This document shows, piece after piece, positions 55,254 to 63,122 of a stretch of 64,000 bases of DNA. The stretch covers positions 124,001 through 188,000 of the forward strand of contig ATWE01000013.1 in assembly GCA_000421085.1 (NCBI GenBank). The letters run 5' to 3'. The DNA comes from Ensifer sp. USDA 6670. GTDB lineage: Bacteria > Pseudomonadota > Alphaproteobacteria > Rhizobiales > Rhizobiaceae. The position numbers were made by a program, and so were the translations under genes. The notes beneath the pieces were generated by a model. The model saw nothing but the letters and a program-made list of their open reading frames with translations. It ran no database searches and was not told the origin of the DNA. Every line of letters begins with the position of its first letter. Position 1 is the stretch's first letter.

Positions 55254-56785
55254 TCTGCGGCCTCCTTGCGGCCTTCGACGCCGGCCATCAGCAGGCCGAG
55301 CTCGCCTTCGGTCGCCTCGGGGCTGCGTTCGCCGACGACGCGCCCGGCAAACATCACGAGGATGCGGTCGGAAAGGGAACGTATCTCGTCGAGTTCGACC
55401 GAGACCAGCAGAACGGCCTTGCCCTGGTCGCGCATCTCGATGATCCGCTTGTGGATGAATTCGATCGCGCCGACATCGACGCCGCGGGTCGGCTGGCCGA
55501 TGATGAGGACGTCCGGATCCCGCTCCATCTCGCGCGCAAGCACGACCTTCTGCTGGTTGCCGCCAGAGAAGTTGGCCGTCCTCAGCCGCGCATTCGGCGG
55601 ACGAATATCATATTTGGCAATCTTCTCCTCGGCATCCTTGCGGATCGCATCGATGTTCAGGAACATGCCGTTGGCGAAGCGCCGGTCATGGTGGTAGCCG
55701 AGGATCGCGTTTTCGCACTCCTCGAATTTGAGCACGAGCCCGACGTGATGCCGGTCTTCCGGCACATGCGCCAGTCCGCGATCCCGAAGTTCGGCCGGGT
55801 CCGCGTTGCCCGTCACGTCCACCGGCTTGCCGTTGAGGAGAACTGTCCCGGAAGCGGCCCTGCGGATGCCGGCGATCGCTTCGAGCAGTTCCGACTGGCC
55901 ATTGCCGGCCACGCCGGCGATGCCGACGATCTCGCCTGCACGAACCTCGAAGGAGACGGTATCGACCATGGTCACGCCGCGGCTGTCCTTGACCGTCAGC
56001 CCCTGGACGGCGAGCTTCACGTCACCGGGATTGCTCTCGCCCTTCTCGACACGAAGCAGGACGCGCCGGCCGACCATCAGCTCGGCCAGTTCCTCGACCG
56101 AGGTTTCACGCGTCGTGCGCGTCGCGACCATCTCGCCGCGGCGCATGACCGAGACCTCGTCGGTGATCGCCATGATCTCGCGCAGCTTATGGGTGATGAG
56201 GATGATCGTCTTTCCCTGCGCCTTGAGCTGGCCGAGGATGCGGAATAGGTGATCGGCCTCGGCCGGCGTCAGGACGCCGGTCGGCTCGTCGAGGATCAGG
56301 ATATCGGCCCGGCGATAGAGCGCCTTCAGGATCTCCACGCGCTGCTGCAGGCCGACCGGCAGCTCCTCGATCAGGGCGTCCGGATTGACCTCAAGGGCAT
56401 ATTCCTTTTCGAGCCGTTTCAGCTCCTGCCGCGCCTTGGCGATGCCCTTGTTGAGGATCTGGCTGTCTTCGGCGCCCAACATGACGTTTTCGAGCACGGT
56501 GAAATTCTCGACCAGCATGAAGTGCTGGTGGACCATGCCGATCCCGACGGAGATCGCCGCATTCGGATCGCGAATGGAAACAGGCTTGCCGTCGACCAGG
56601 ATCTCACCGTTGTCGGCCTGGTAGAAGCCATAGAGGATCGACATCAGCGTCGACTTGCCGGCACCGTTTTCACCGATAATGCCGTGGATCGTGCCCTTGC
56701 GAACCCTGAGATTGATGTTCCTGTTGGCGTGGACCAGCCCGAAGCTCTTGTCTATTCCACGCAATTCGATGGCAATATTGTTCAT
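55250..56785 (-). CDS. Nucleoside ABC transporter ATPase (two fused domains, NupO type)
   Basis: 511 residues. Domain 1: Walker A GENGAGKSTLMSI, degenerate signature LPVGLQQRVEIL, Walker B ILILDEPTGVLTP. Domain 2: Walker A-like GVAGNGQSELLEA (lacking the GK[ST] Lys) with signature FSGGNQQKVVLAREM and IIGQPTRGVD. This asymmetry is normal for RbsA-like and BMP nucleoside ATPases. It opens the minus-strand salvage operon. No gene for the periplasmic BMP-family binding protein is next to it. Confidence 0.94.
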   Translation of the reverse strand: MNNIAIELRGIDKSFGLVHANRNINLRVRKGTIHGIIGENGAGKSTLMSILYGFYQADNGEILVDGKPVSIRDPNAAISVGIGMVHQHFMLVENFTVLENVMLGAEDSQILNKGIAKARQELKRLEKEYALEVNPDALIEELPVGLQQRVEILKALYRRADILILDEPTGVLTPAEADHLFRILGQLKAQGKTIILITHKLREIMAITDEVSVMRRGEMVATRTTRETSVEELAELMVGRRVLLRVEKGESNPGDVKLAVQGLTVKDSRGVTMVDTVSFEVRAGEIVGIAGVAGNGQSELLEAIAGIRRAASGTVLLNGKPVDVTGNADPAELRDRGLAHVPEDRHHVGLVLKFEECENAILGYHHDRRFANGMFLNIDAIRKDAEEKIAKYDIRPPNARLRTANFSGGNQQKVVLAREMERDPDVLIIGQPTRGVDVGAIEFIHKRIIEMRDQGKAVLLVSVELDEIRSLSDRILVMFAGRVVGERSPEATEGELGLLMAGVEGRKEAAE

Positions 56786-56849
56786 ATTGGCCTGCGATCC
56801 CCTTTTTGCCCGCTTCGGCTCATCCCAGAAACCGTGCCGACATTTTTTT

Positions 56850-56861
56850 TACCATTTGGTA
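56850..56861 (-). promoter_or_regulatory. GntR-like dyad upstream of the nucleoside importer operon
   Basis: TACCATTTGGTA is an inverted TACCA/TGGTA repeat with a two-base centre, 65-76 bp upstream of the ATPase start and next to a run of T. GntR-family regulators often bind TGGTATACCA-like dyads. The regulator is not in the window. Confidence 0.45.
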
Positions 56862-56981
56862 TAAGTTTATCATCGATTTTCAGGCGCGAAAGCCTGGGCG
56901 ACGAGATCTCCTTATACTTTCATAGGATCGCTGGTGAGAGTCCAGCGCGAATATACACAGCTGCGTTGGTGCGGTCGGATA

Positions 56982-57018
56982 AGCCCCTCCCCCTTACGGC
57001 CCCCTTGTGGGGAGGGGT
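56982..57018. repeat. CCCCTCCCC-type intergenic repeat, copy 3
   Basis: AAGCCCCTCCCCCTTACGGC followed by CCCCTTGTGGGGAGGGG, related to 19026 and 19215. It lies downstream of zntA's stop and could terminate its mRNA. Confidence 0.7.
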
Positions 57019-57037
57019 CCTGCGGAAATCCCGCCAA

Positions 57038-59272
57038 CTAACGCAGCAGCCTCAATGCGTTGATGGTCACCAGGACAGTCGCGCCGGTATCGGCGAGGAT
57101 CGCCGGCCAGAGGCCCGTCATGCCGGCAATCGTCGTCACCAGGAACACGGCCTTGAGCCCGAGCGCGATCGCGATGTTCTGGTGAATGTTCGCCATCGTC
57201 ACCCGCGACAGCTTCACCATCGCCGCGACGTCCGAGACGCGGGCATGGAGGCTGGCGGCGTCTGCCGTTTCCAGCGCCACATCGGTGCCGCCGCCAACGG
57301 CGATGCCGACATCGGCCGCCGCGAGAGCCGGCGCATCGTTGATGCCGTCGCCGACCTTCGCCACGACGAGACCCTCGGCCCTGAGCTTGCTTACGATGCG
57401 CTGTTTGTCCTCAGGAAGAAGCCCGGCATGCGCCTCGATGCCCCCGAGCCTGCCGGCGATCGCCTCGGCTGTCGCCCGGTTGTCGCCGGTGAGCATCACC
57501 ACGCGCAAACCCTGATCGGCGAGCGCCCTCAGGCCTGCCTCGGCGTCCGCACGCGGTTCGTCGCGCATGGCAAGCGCTCCGGCTGCCCTCCCGCCGACGA
57601 CGAGCACGGAGACGGTCTTCCCCTCCCGCTGCAAGCTCTCGATCTGTGCCGCTTCTTCCGCCGCCAGCGGCGCGCGCTCCCGGGCCGCCTCGGGCGAGCC
57701 GAGGAAAAGCTCGACGCCGTCTGCGGAAGCGGCAACGCCCTTGCCGCCGATGGCCCTGGCGCCTTCGACGGGAAGGACCGCCAACCCATCGGCTTCGGCA
57801 CGCGACAGGACGGCATGGGCGAGCGGATGGCTGGATCCCTGTTCGAGCGCAGCGGCGTAGCCGAGGATCTCCGCCTCCGATCTGCCGAAGGCGGCGATGT
57901 CTGTCAGCTTCGGCCTGCCTTCGGTGAGCGTTCCGGTCTTGTCGAAGGCGACGGCTGTGATCCTGCCGAGATTTTCGAGGACGGCGCCGCCCTTGATCAG
58001 AAGACCGCGGCGCGCACCTGCCGAAAGGCTCGCGGCGATCGCGGCCGGCGTGGAGATGACGAGGGCGCAGGGGCAACCGATCAGGAGGAGCGCGAGCCCT
58101 TTATAAATCCACTCCTGCCAAAGGCCGCCGAAGGCGAGCGGCGGGATGACCGCAACCAAAGCCGCGACGAGCACCACGCCCGGCGTGTAATAGCGGGAGA
58201 AGCGATCGATGAAGCGCTCCGTCGGCGCCTTCTTCTCCTGCGCCTCTTCGACAAGCCTGATGACGCGCGCGATGGTATTGTCGGCCGCGGCGGCGGTGAC
58301 GCGCACACGCAGCGCGCCGTCACCATTGACGGTTCCGGCGAAGACATTCGCGCCGGCTTCCTTCAGGACGGGCGTGCTCTCGCCGGTCACCGGCGCCTCG
58401 TCGACGCTGCTCTCGCCGGAGACGATGACGCCATCGGCGGGGAGTCGGTCGCCGGGACGGACGAGCACGATCGCGCCAGGGGCCAGGCTTTCGGCGGGTA
58501 CCTCCACCATCCTGCCGTTTTCTTCGCAAAACGCAGATTTCGGCACGAGCGCCGTCAGCGCCTGAATGCTCGCCCGCGCCTTGCCCGCGGCAACGCCCTC
58601 GAGCAGCTCCCCGATCAGGAAGAGGAAGACGACCATGGCCGCTTCCTCGCCGGCGCCGATGAACACGGCACCGGCCGCCGCAATGGTCATCAGCATCTCG
58701 ATCGAGAAAGGTGTGCCGGAAAATGCTGCCATGAGCGCACGTCTCGCGATCGGCACCAGGCCGACGAGCATGGCGAGGGTGAAAATCCAGGGCTCGGTGG
58801 CGGGAACGAGTTGGCCGATCGCATAGGCCGCGGCAAGGGCAACGCCGCAGGCGAGCGTGAGCTTGCCTTTTGCCGTTCGCCACCACGGCAAGGGCGCCGT
58901 GAAACGGGAGGACGGCTTCACGCCTGCCGAATGGATGCTCGTATGCCCGTGATCGTGCCTCGCTTCGCCCTGCGCAGATTTTTCCGCGGCATGGTCGTGG
59001 CCGCAGCAGGCATGCTCGCTCTGAACCGGCTGCCGGTCCGCCGCAACGTCAAGCGGCGAAAGCCCGTAGCCGAGGCCGCCGACCTTCCGCATCACCTGCG
59101 CGCCGATATCGTCGCGCGCCACATGCCGGACGGTCATGGTGCCGGCGGCCACCGAGACATTGACGTCCTCGACCCCTGCAACCCGCCTTACGGCCGTGTC
59201 GATCTTTGCCGCGCAGGATGCGCAATCCATCCCCTCGACGCGAAATCTCGTTTCCCGAAATATACCTGTCAT
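57038..59272 (-). CDS. zntA: Zn/Cd/Pb-exporting P1B-type ATPase, ZntA group
   Basis: 744 residues. N-terminal heavy-metal domain with GMDCASC, then a His-rich linker (CCGHDHAAEKS and HDHGHTSIH), eight helices with the CPC metal motif (LLIGCPCALVISTP), phosphorylation site DKTGTLTEG, the hinge GDGINDAPALAAADVG and a C-terminal ADTGATVLVTINALRLL, the P1B-2 signature with the Asp used by Zn/Cd/Pb pumps. It exports toxic divalent metals from the cytoplasm. AAGGAG before ATG 59272. A MerR-type promoter lies directly upstream. Confidence 0.95.
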   Translation of the reverse strand: MTGIFRETRFRVEGMDCASCAAKIDTAVRRVAGVEDVNVSVAAGTMTVRHVARDDIGAQVMRKVGGLGYGLSPLDVAADRQPVQSEHACCGHDHAAEKSAQGEARHDHGHTSIHSAGVKPSSRFTAPLPWWRTAKGKLTLACGVALAAAYAIGQLVPATEPWIFTLAMLVGLVPIARRALMAAFSGTPFSIEMLMTIAAAGAVFIGAGEEAAMVVFLFLIGELLEGVAAGKARASIQALTALVPKSAFCEENGRMVEVPAESLAPGAIVLVRPGDRLPADGVIVSGESSVDEAPVTGESTPVLKEAGANVFAGTVNGDGALRVRVTAAAADNTIARVIRLVEEAQEKKAPTERFIDRFSRYYTPGVVLVAALVAVIPPLAFGGLWQEWIYKGLALLLIGCPCALVISTPAAIAASLSAGARRGLLIKGGAVLENLGRITAVAFDKTGTLTEGRPKLTDIAAFGRSEAEILGYAAALEQGSSHPLAHAVLSRAEADGLAVLPVEGARAIGGKGVAASADGVELFLGSPEAARERAPLAAEEAAQIESLQREGKTVSVLVVGGRAAGALAMRDEPRADAEAGLRALADQGLRVVMLTGDNRATAEAIAGRLGGIEAHAGLLPEDKQRIVSKLRAEGLVVAKVGDGINDAPALAAADVGIAVGGGTDVALETADAASLHARVSDVAAMVKLSRVTMANIHQNIAIALGLKAVFLVTTIAGMTGLWPAILADTGATVLVTINALRLLR

Positions 59273-59298
59273 TCCATGCTCCTTACGAAACCGGAAGA

Positions 59299-59329
59299 AG
59301 GCTAAGTCCTCTAGCGGCTAGAGGTTCAA
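59299..59329 (-). promoter_or_regulatory. MerR-family metal-responsive promoter of zntA
   Basis: On the minus strand TTGAAC (59324-59329), a 19-bp spacer and TAGCCT (59299-59304); the spacer contains the perfect dyad CCTCTAG-CCG-CTAGAGG (59308-59324). The overlong 19-bp spacer with a central dyad is the hallmark of MerR/ZntR/CadR-controlled promoters. No merR-type gene is adjacent. Confidence 0.85.
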
Positions 59330-59379
59330 GAGCGAAAATGTGAAGGACAAACTTCCGACTTTTACGCGGTTAGCGCCTA

Positions 59380-59427
59380 CTGCATGTTTCCTTTAATCGT
59401 ATCCGATTAAAGGACAAAAACATGCAG
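59380..59427. repeat. 20-bp-arm inverted repeat, half of it shared with the mepA-yejA gap
   Basis: Outer arms CTGCATGTTT (59380-59389) and AAACATGCAG (59418-59427), inner arms CCTTTAATCG (59390-59399) and CGATTAAAGG (59404-59413), bulge ACAA. The right half matches 25394-25419. Confidence 0.75.
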
Positions 59428-59428
59428 C

Positions 59429-59496
59429 AGATCAAAGTGATCTAACGCACTTCCGGACGGAAAACCGTTACACACTTTTCCTGGAAGTACTCTAAC
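59429..59496. repeat. RIME-like palindromic repeat before the Gfo/Idh/MocA gene's stop
   Basis: ACGCACTTCCGGACGGAAAAC then CGTTACACACTTTTCCTGGAAG; same family as 5212 and 11984. It is a likely transcript end for the minus-strand catabolic group. Confidence 0.7.
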
Positions 59497-59508
59497 CCCG
59501 ACTACGCT

Positions 59509-60801
59509 CTACCCGGCATTCGCCGCGAGCTTGCGCACCGGCTGCGCCCCGTCGGTGAACAATTCCGGCATCAGATCGGCCAGGCGGACGACCTTGCCCG
59601 TACGCGAACTCTGAAGCGCCGCAATGCCGCAAAGGACCGACATGGCGCCGGCCCGCGCGCCTGCACGCTGTCCCAGCGGATCCTTCGCATTCGGCTCGAA
59701 GAGCGTATTCCGCAGCCGATCGTCGCCGCCATAGTGCCCGCCGGGAAAATGCGGCACCGTGATCCGCTCCATCGCCGGCTTGCCCTTCGGAAAGTTACGG
59801 ACGAGCAGGATCACGTCCTCAGGCGGCATCTCCCAGGGCTGGTCCTCGTACTGGCGAAGCTCGATCCTGCCCTTCGTACCGTTGAAGGCGATGTGATGGC
59901 CCTCGATCGGCTGGAAGGTATTGAGCGAATAGGACACGTGGACGTCGTTGCGGTAGCGGATATTCGCGACCATCGTATCGGGGATGTCGATGTCCTCGCG
60001 GAAGACGCAGCCGTCGCGGAAATAGCCGTCGATTTCGGAAGGTTCCTCATAGAGCGAGTCGAGAAACGGATCGGCTTCGAGATCGAGGTAGAAGTCGCAC
60101 TCGCTCTTGTGAGGACAGAGCTTGCAGCGCGGCCCGCGGAACGGTCCCTTGCGGCCGTACATCTGCAGGTCGGCAAAGGCGCTGACCGCGTCCGGATCGC
60201 TGTCGAGATACCAGTTCAGGAGATCGAAATGGTGTGTCGCCTTATGCACGAAGAGGCTGCCCGAGCGTTCCGCATAGCCGTGCCAGCGGCGGAAATAATC
60301 GGCGCCGTGGCGCGTATCGAGATACCAGTGGAAGTCGACCGAGGTGACGCGGCCGATCTCGCCGGCATTGAGGAGTTCCTTGATGCGTGCTGCGGTCGGC
60401 GCGAAGCGGTAGTTGAAGGAAACGTCCACCCGCCGCCCGGTCCGCTTCTCCGCGTCGAGAATGCGGCGGATCTTCTCGACCGTGGTCGACATCGGCTTTT
60501 CGGTGATGACGTCGGCGCCGGACTCCAATGCGCGCACGACGATTTCGTCATGCGTGTCGTCCGGGGTGCAGACGATGACGAGATCGGGGCGGGTTTCGGC
60601 AAGCATCGTATCGACATTGCCGTAAACAGGCGCATTGGTTGCGATCATCGTGCGGGCGCGCTCGGCCCGCAGCGCGTTCGTATCGGCAATGGCGACGAGA
60701 TCGACGAGGCCGCGCCAGCCGGCCAGAAGATCCCTGCCCCACATGGTGGTTCCGCGGTTGCCGGTGCCGACCAGCGCAAAGCGACGCTTGTTGTCCATCA
60801 T
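59509..60801 (-). CDS. Gfo/Idh/MocA-family oxidoreductase
   Basis: 430 residues from ATG 60801 (MMDNKRRFALVGTGNRG). N-terminal Rossmann domain with VGTGNRG, CTPDDTH and the catalytic EKPM block (ITEKPMSTTVEKIR); C-terminal Gfo/Idh/MocA domain. A four-Cys motif, CKLCPHKSEC (near 230), is an unusual feature that some members of this group have and could bind zinc. The reaction is probably NAD(P)-dependent oxidation of a sugar or cyclitol. It is the last gene of a group of four catabolic genes; GAGGAC precedes the start. Confidence 0.9.
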   Translation of the reverse strand: MMDNKRRFALVGTGNRGTTMWGRDLLAGWRGLVDLVAIADTNALRAERARTMIATNAPVYGNVDTMLAETRPDLVIVCTPDDTHDEIVVRALESGADVITEKPMSTTVEKIRRILDAEKRTGRRVDVSFNYRFAPTAARIKELLNAGEIGRVTSVDFHWYLDTRHGADYFRRWHGYAERSGSLFVHKATHHFDLLNWYLDSDPDAVSAFADLQMYGRKGPFRGPRCKLCPHKSECDFYLDLEADPFLDSLYEEPSEIDGYFRDGCVFREDIDIPDTMVANIRYRNDVHVSYSLNTFQPIEGHHIAFNGTKGRIELRQYEDQPWEMPPEDVILLVRNFPKGKPAMERITVPHFPGGHYGGDDRLRNTLFEPNAKDPLGQRAGARAGAMSVLCGIAALQSSRTGKVVRLADLMPELFTDGAQPVRKLAANAG

Positions 60802-60854
60802 GTCCTCACGCAATCTCTGTCATATCTTTTTAGAAAACATCCTGCCCCAGCATA

Positions 60855-61679
60855 TCAGCAGCAATTCCGGTAGCGTTCCACACAGGTCGCTATCACCTCC
60901 TCGGCCGGGCGCCTCCACCAGTTGTCTGCGGAGAAGATCTCGACCTCCTGCGCTCCGTGGAAGCCGGCCGCCTCGATCCGCCGCCGGATGCCCTTGAGAT
61001 CGATGACGCCGTCGCCCATCATGCCGCGATCCGTCAGCATGTCCTTCGTGGGCACGAGCCAATCGCAGATGTGGTGGGCGAGGATCGCCTTCATCCGGCC
61101 CGCTCGCGCGATCTGCTCGTCGAGATCGGGGTCCCACCAGACGTGATAGACGTCGATCGCCACGCCGACGCCCGGGCCAAGGGTCTCGCAGATGTCGAGA
61201 GCCTGGCCGAGCGTGTTCACGCAGGCGCGGTCGGCGGCATACATCGGATGCAGCGGCTCGATCGCAAGCGGCACGCCGGCCGCGCGCGCATGCGGCAGCA
61301 CCGCCGCAATACCTTCCAAAACCATACGGCGTGCCGCATCGATGTTCTTCGAGCCGCCCGGCAGACCGCCGACGACCAGCACCAGACAGTCGGCGCCGAG
61401 TTCCGCTGCCTCGTCCACCGCGCGCCTGTTGTCATCGATCGCCTTCTCTCTGCCTAGCGCGTCCGGCGCAGGAAAGAAGCCGCCGCGGCAGAGCCCGGTC
61501 AGCTTCAGCCCGTTGGAGCGGACGATACGCGCAGCCTCGTCGAGGCCGATCGCCGCCACCTGGTCGCGCCAGGGCGCGATCGCCCTAATGCCCTGCTGCA
61601 GACAGACATCCACGGCTTCGGCGAAACCGCATTGCTCCCGGATCGTCGCCAGATTGATGGAAAGCCCCTCGACCAGCAT
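60855..61679 (-). CDS. Sugar phosphate isomerase/epimerase, AP-endonuclease-2 TIM barrel
   Basis: 274 residues. TIM-barrel members of PF01261: INLATIREQCGFAEAVDVC at the start, IEPLHPMYAADRACVNTL (metal Glu/His), GVAIDVYHVWWDP (metal Asp/His), ILAHHICDWLVPT and the C-terminal EVEIFSADNWW. Similar enzymes epimerise or isomerise keto-sugars, or act as inosose dehydratase. GGAGGAG before ATG 61679. It lies 17 bp downstream of the enolase-like gene and 53 bp upstream of the oxidoreductase. Confidence 0.9.
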   Translation of the reverse strand: MLVEGLSINLATIREQCGFAEAVDVCLQQGIRAIAPWRDQVAAIGLDEAARIVRSNGLKLTGLCRGGFFPAPDALGREKAIDDNRRAVDEAAELGADCLVLVVGGLPGGSKNIDAARRMVLEGIAAVLPHARAAGVPLAIEPLHPMYAADRACVNTLGQALDICETLGPGVGVAIDVYHVWWDPDLDEQIARAGRMKAILAHHICDWLVPTKDMLTDRGMMGDGVIDLKGIRRRIEAAGFHGAQEVEIFSADNWWRRPAEEVIATCVERYRNCC

Positions 61680-61696
61680 GTGTTCTCCTCCCGATT

Positions 61697-63112
61697 CTAG
61701 GACACCATCGCCGCCCAGTCCGGCTCGACGGATGAGCCGAGGCCGACGGACCGCAAGACAGTGGAAAAGGTGATTTCGCCGCCCCGGATCGCCAGCCGCG
61801 CCCGCCCGGAAGCTCTTTCGTAGAGATCGCCGTGATGAGCGAGATAGGCGGACTGCTCCGCCGCCGGGGCGCCGGCCATGCCGGCGACATAATGGTGGCC
61901 GTTGCGTTCGACGTGGCCGGCGCCGACAAGTGCTGCCAGCACGAGGTCCTGCTGGAGCGCCAGGCCCGACTGCGTCGTCAGGTCCTCGGCGGACATGAAA
62001 TAGCGTGCGGTCCCGGCCTCGGCGTTCCACATCTCCACGCGAGCGCGGTTGACGAGTGCCCGGTAGAAGCCTTTGCAGGACTTCGAGGAGATGCCGGCAT
62101 AACCGAGCGCGCGGGCACGGAGAAATGCGCCGATATCGCCGTCGGACTCGTCGATCTCCAGCGGCATCCGCCGGGCGACCTCAGTGACCGGTTTCGACAG
62201 CGCCTCGGCGCGAGCGATCGGCTGCTCGAAGAAGAGCACCGAGGCGCGCAATTTTTCGAGACGCGGCTCTTCGGCAATCCGTTCGAGAAGATCGTCAACG
62301 GCATCGGCATTTTCGAATTGTTCGTTGCCGTCGAGCGTCACTCGGTACGCATCGACGCCCTGGTCGAGCACCGCGGCGATTGCGAGCAGACGCTGGGTGT
62401 CCTCAGCCGGACGTCCCGAAACCTTGATCTTGAAATAGCGGTGGCCATAGGCGGCGATGACCTCTTCCAGCGTCTGCGGCAATCCGTCCTCCAGCCGCTG
62501 CCCGGGCGCGAGATCGGCCGCCGTCAGCGCGTCTGCAAGGCCGATCGTGTGGCGAACGGCCAGCCTCGGGGCGGGCTCGAGGCGCGACAGGAACAGCGCA
62601 AGGTCGAAGCCTGCCAGATCGGGCGCGGTGGCGCCGGTGATGCCCGGCAGATTGCCTCTGACCGCCTCGGCCGCGCTTGCTGCGGTCATGCGGCACAGCG
62701 CGTCGAGGATGGCACGGTCAAGAAGCGCCAGGCCGTAGGAGGCGACAAGGGCTGGCAGACCATGCCCGGCTGCCGCCCGGTGGTGATCACCCTCGGCAGC
62801 CGCATGCAGTCCAAAGGAGGTCTGCGCCCGCAGCGATGTCAGTCCTTCGATCGCCAGCCGCAAGGAGGCACGAAGCTGCTCGACATTATCCTCCGGCGAA
62901 AGGCCCGGGTTCTTGTCGAACCATTTCGGCATCATCATCTCGGCCGACCAGCCGATGGCGGACCGGCCGCGCAAGTCCTCTACCCGCACCCGGACGAAGG
63001 CCTGCGGCGCGCTCGTAACGCGCGCCGACCCGAAACGGAAGGGAAAGCGGAATTCGACCGGCCGCTCGAAAACCTCCGCTTCGGCCAGTTTGACGCGCGG
63101 GGCTTCCGTCAT
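61697..63112 (-). CDS. Enolase-superfamily (mandelate racemase / muconate-lactonising type) protein
   Basis: 471 residues, longer than most MR/MLE enzymes (about 370-400). The barrel has the expected ligands: HRYFKIKVSGR (catalytic Lys), TLDGNEQF and VLFFEQP and PLEIDESD (metal acids), and a second Lys region in ISSKSCKGFYRA. The N-terminal cap begins with VFERPVEFRFPFRFG. The substrate is unknown; dehydration of a sugar acid or epimerisation is the family norm. It starts 10 bp after the DUF993 gene's stop. Confidence 0.85.
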   Translation of the reverse strand: MTEAPRVKLAEAEVFERPVEFRFPFRFGSARVTSAPQAFVRVRVEDLRGRSAIGWSAEMMMPKWFDKNPGLSPEDNVEQLRASLRLAIEGLTSLRAQTSFGLHAAAEGDHHRAAAGHGLPALVASYGLALLDRAILDALCRMTAASAAEAVRGNLPGITGATAPDLAGFDLALFLSRLEPAPRLAVRHTIGLADALTAADLAPGQRLEDGLPQTLEEVIAAYGHRYFKIKVSGRPAEDTQRLLAIAAVLDQGVDAYRVTLDGNEQFENADAVDDLLERIAEEPRLEKLRASVLFFEQPIARAEALSKPVTEVARRMPLEIDESDGDIGAFLRARALGYAGISSKSCKGFYRALVNRARVEMWNAEAGTARYFMSAEDLTTQSGLALQQDLVLAALVGAGHVERNGHHYVAGMAGAPAAEQSAYLAHHGDLYERASGRARLAIRGGEITFSTVLRSVGLGSSVEPDWAAMVS

Positions 63113-63122
63113 CGCAAAGGCC

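Noticed and set aside
57038-59272. Copper ATPase as the identity of the heavy-metal pump
   Set aside because: Copper pumps have a different set of residues in the last helices; the C-terminal ADTGATVLVT block points to the Zn/Cd/Pb group.
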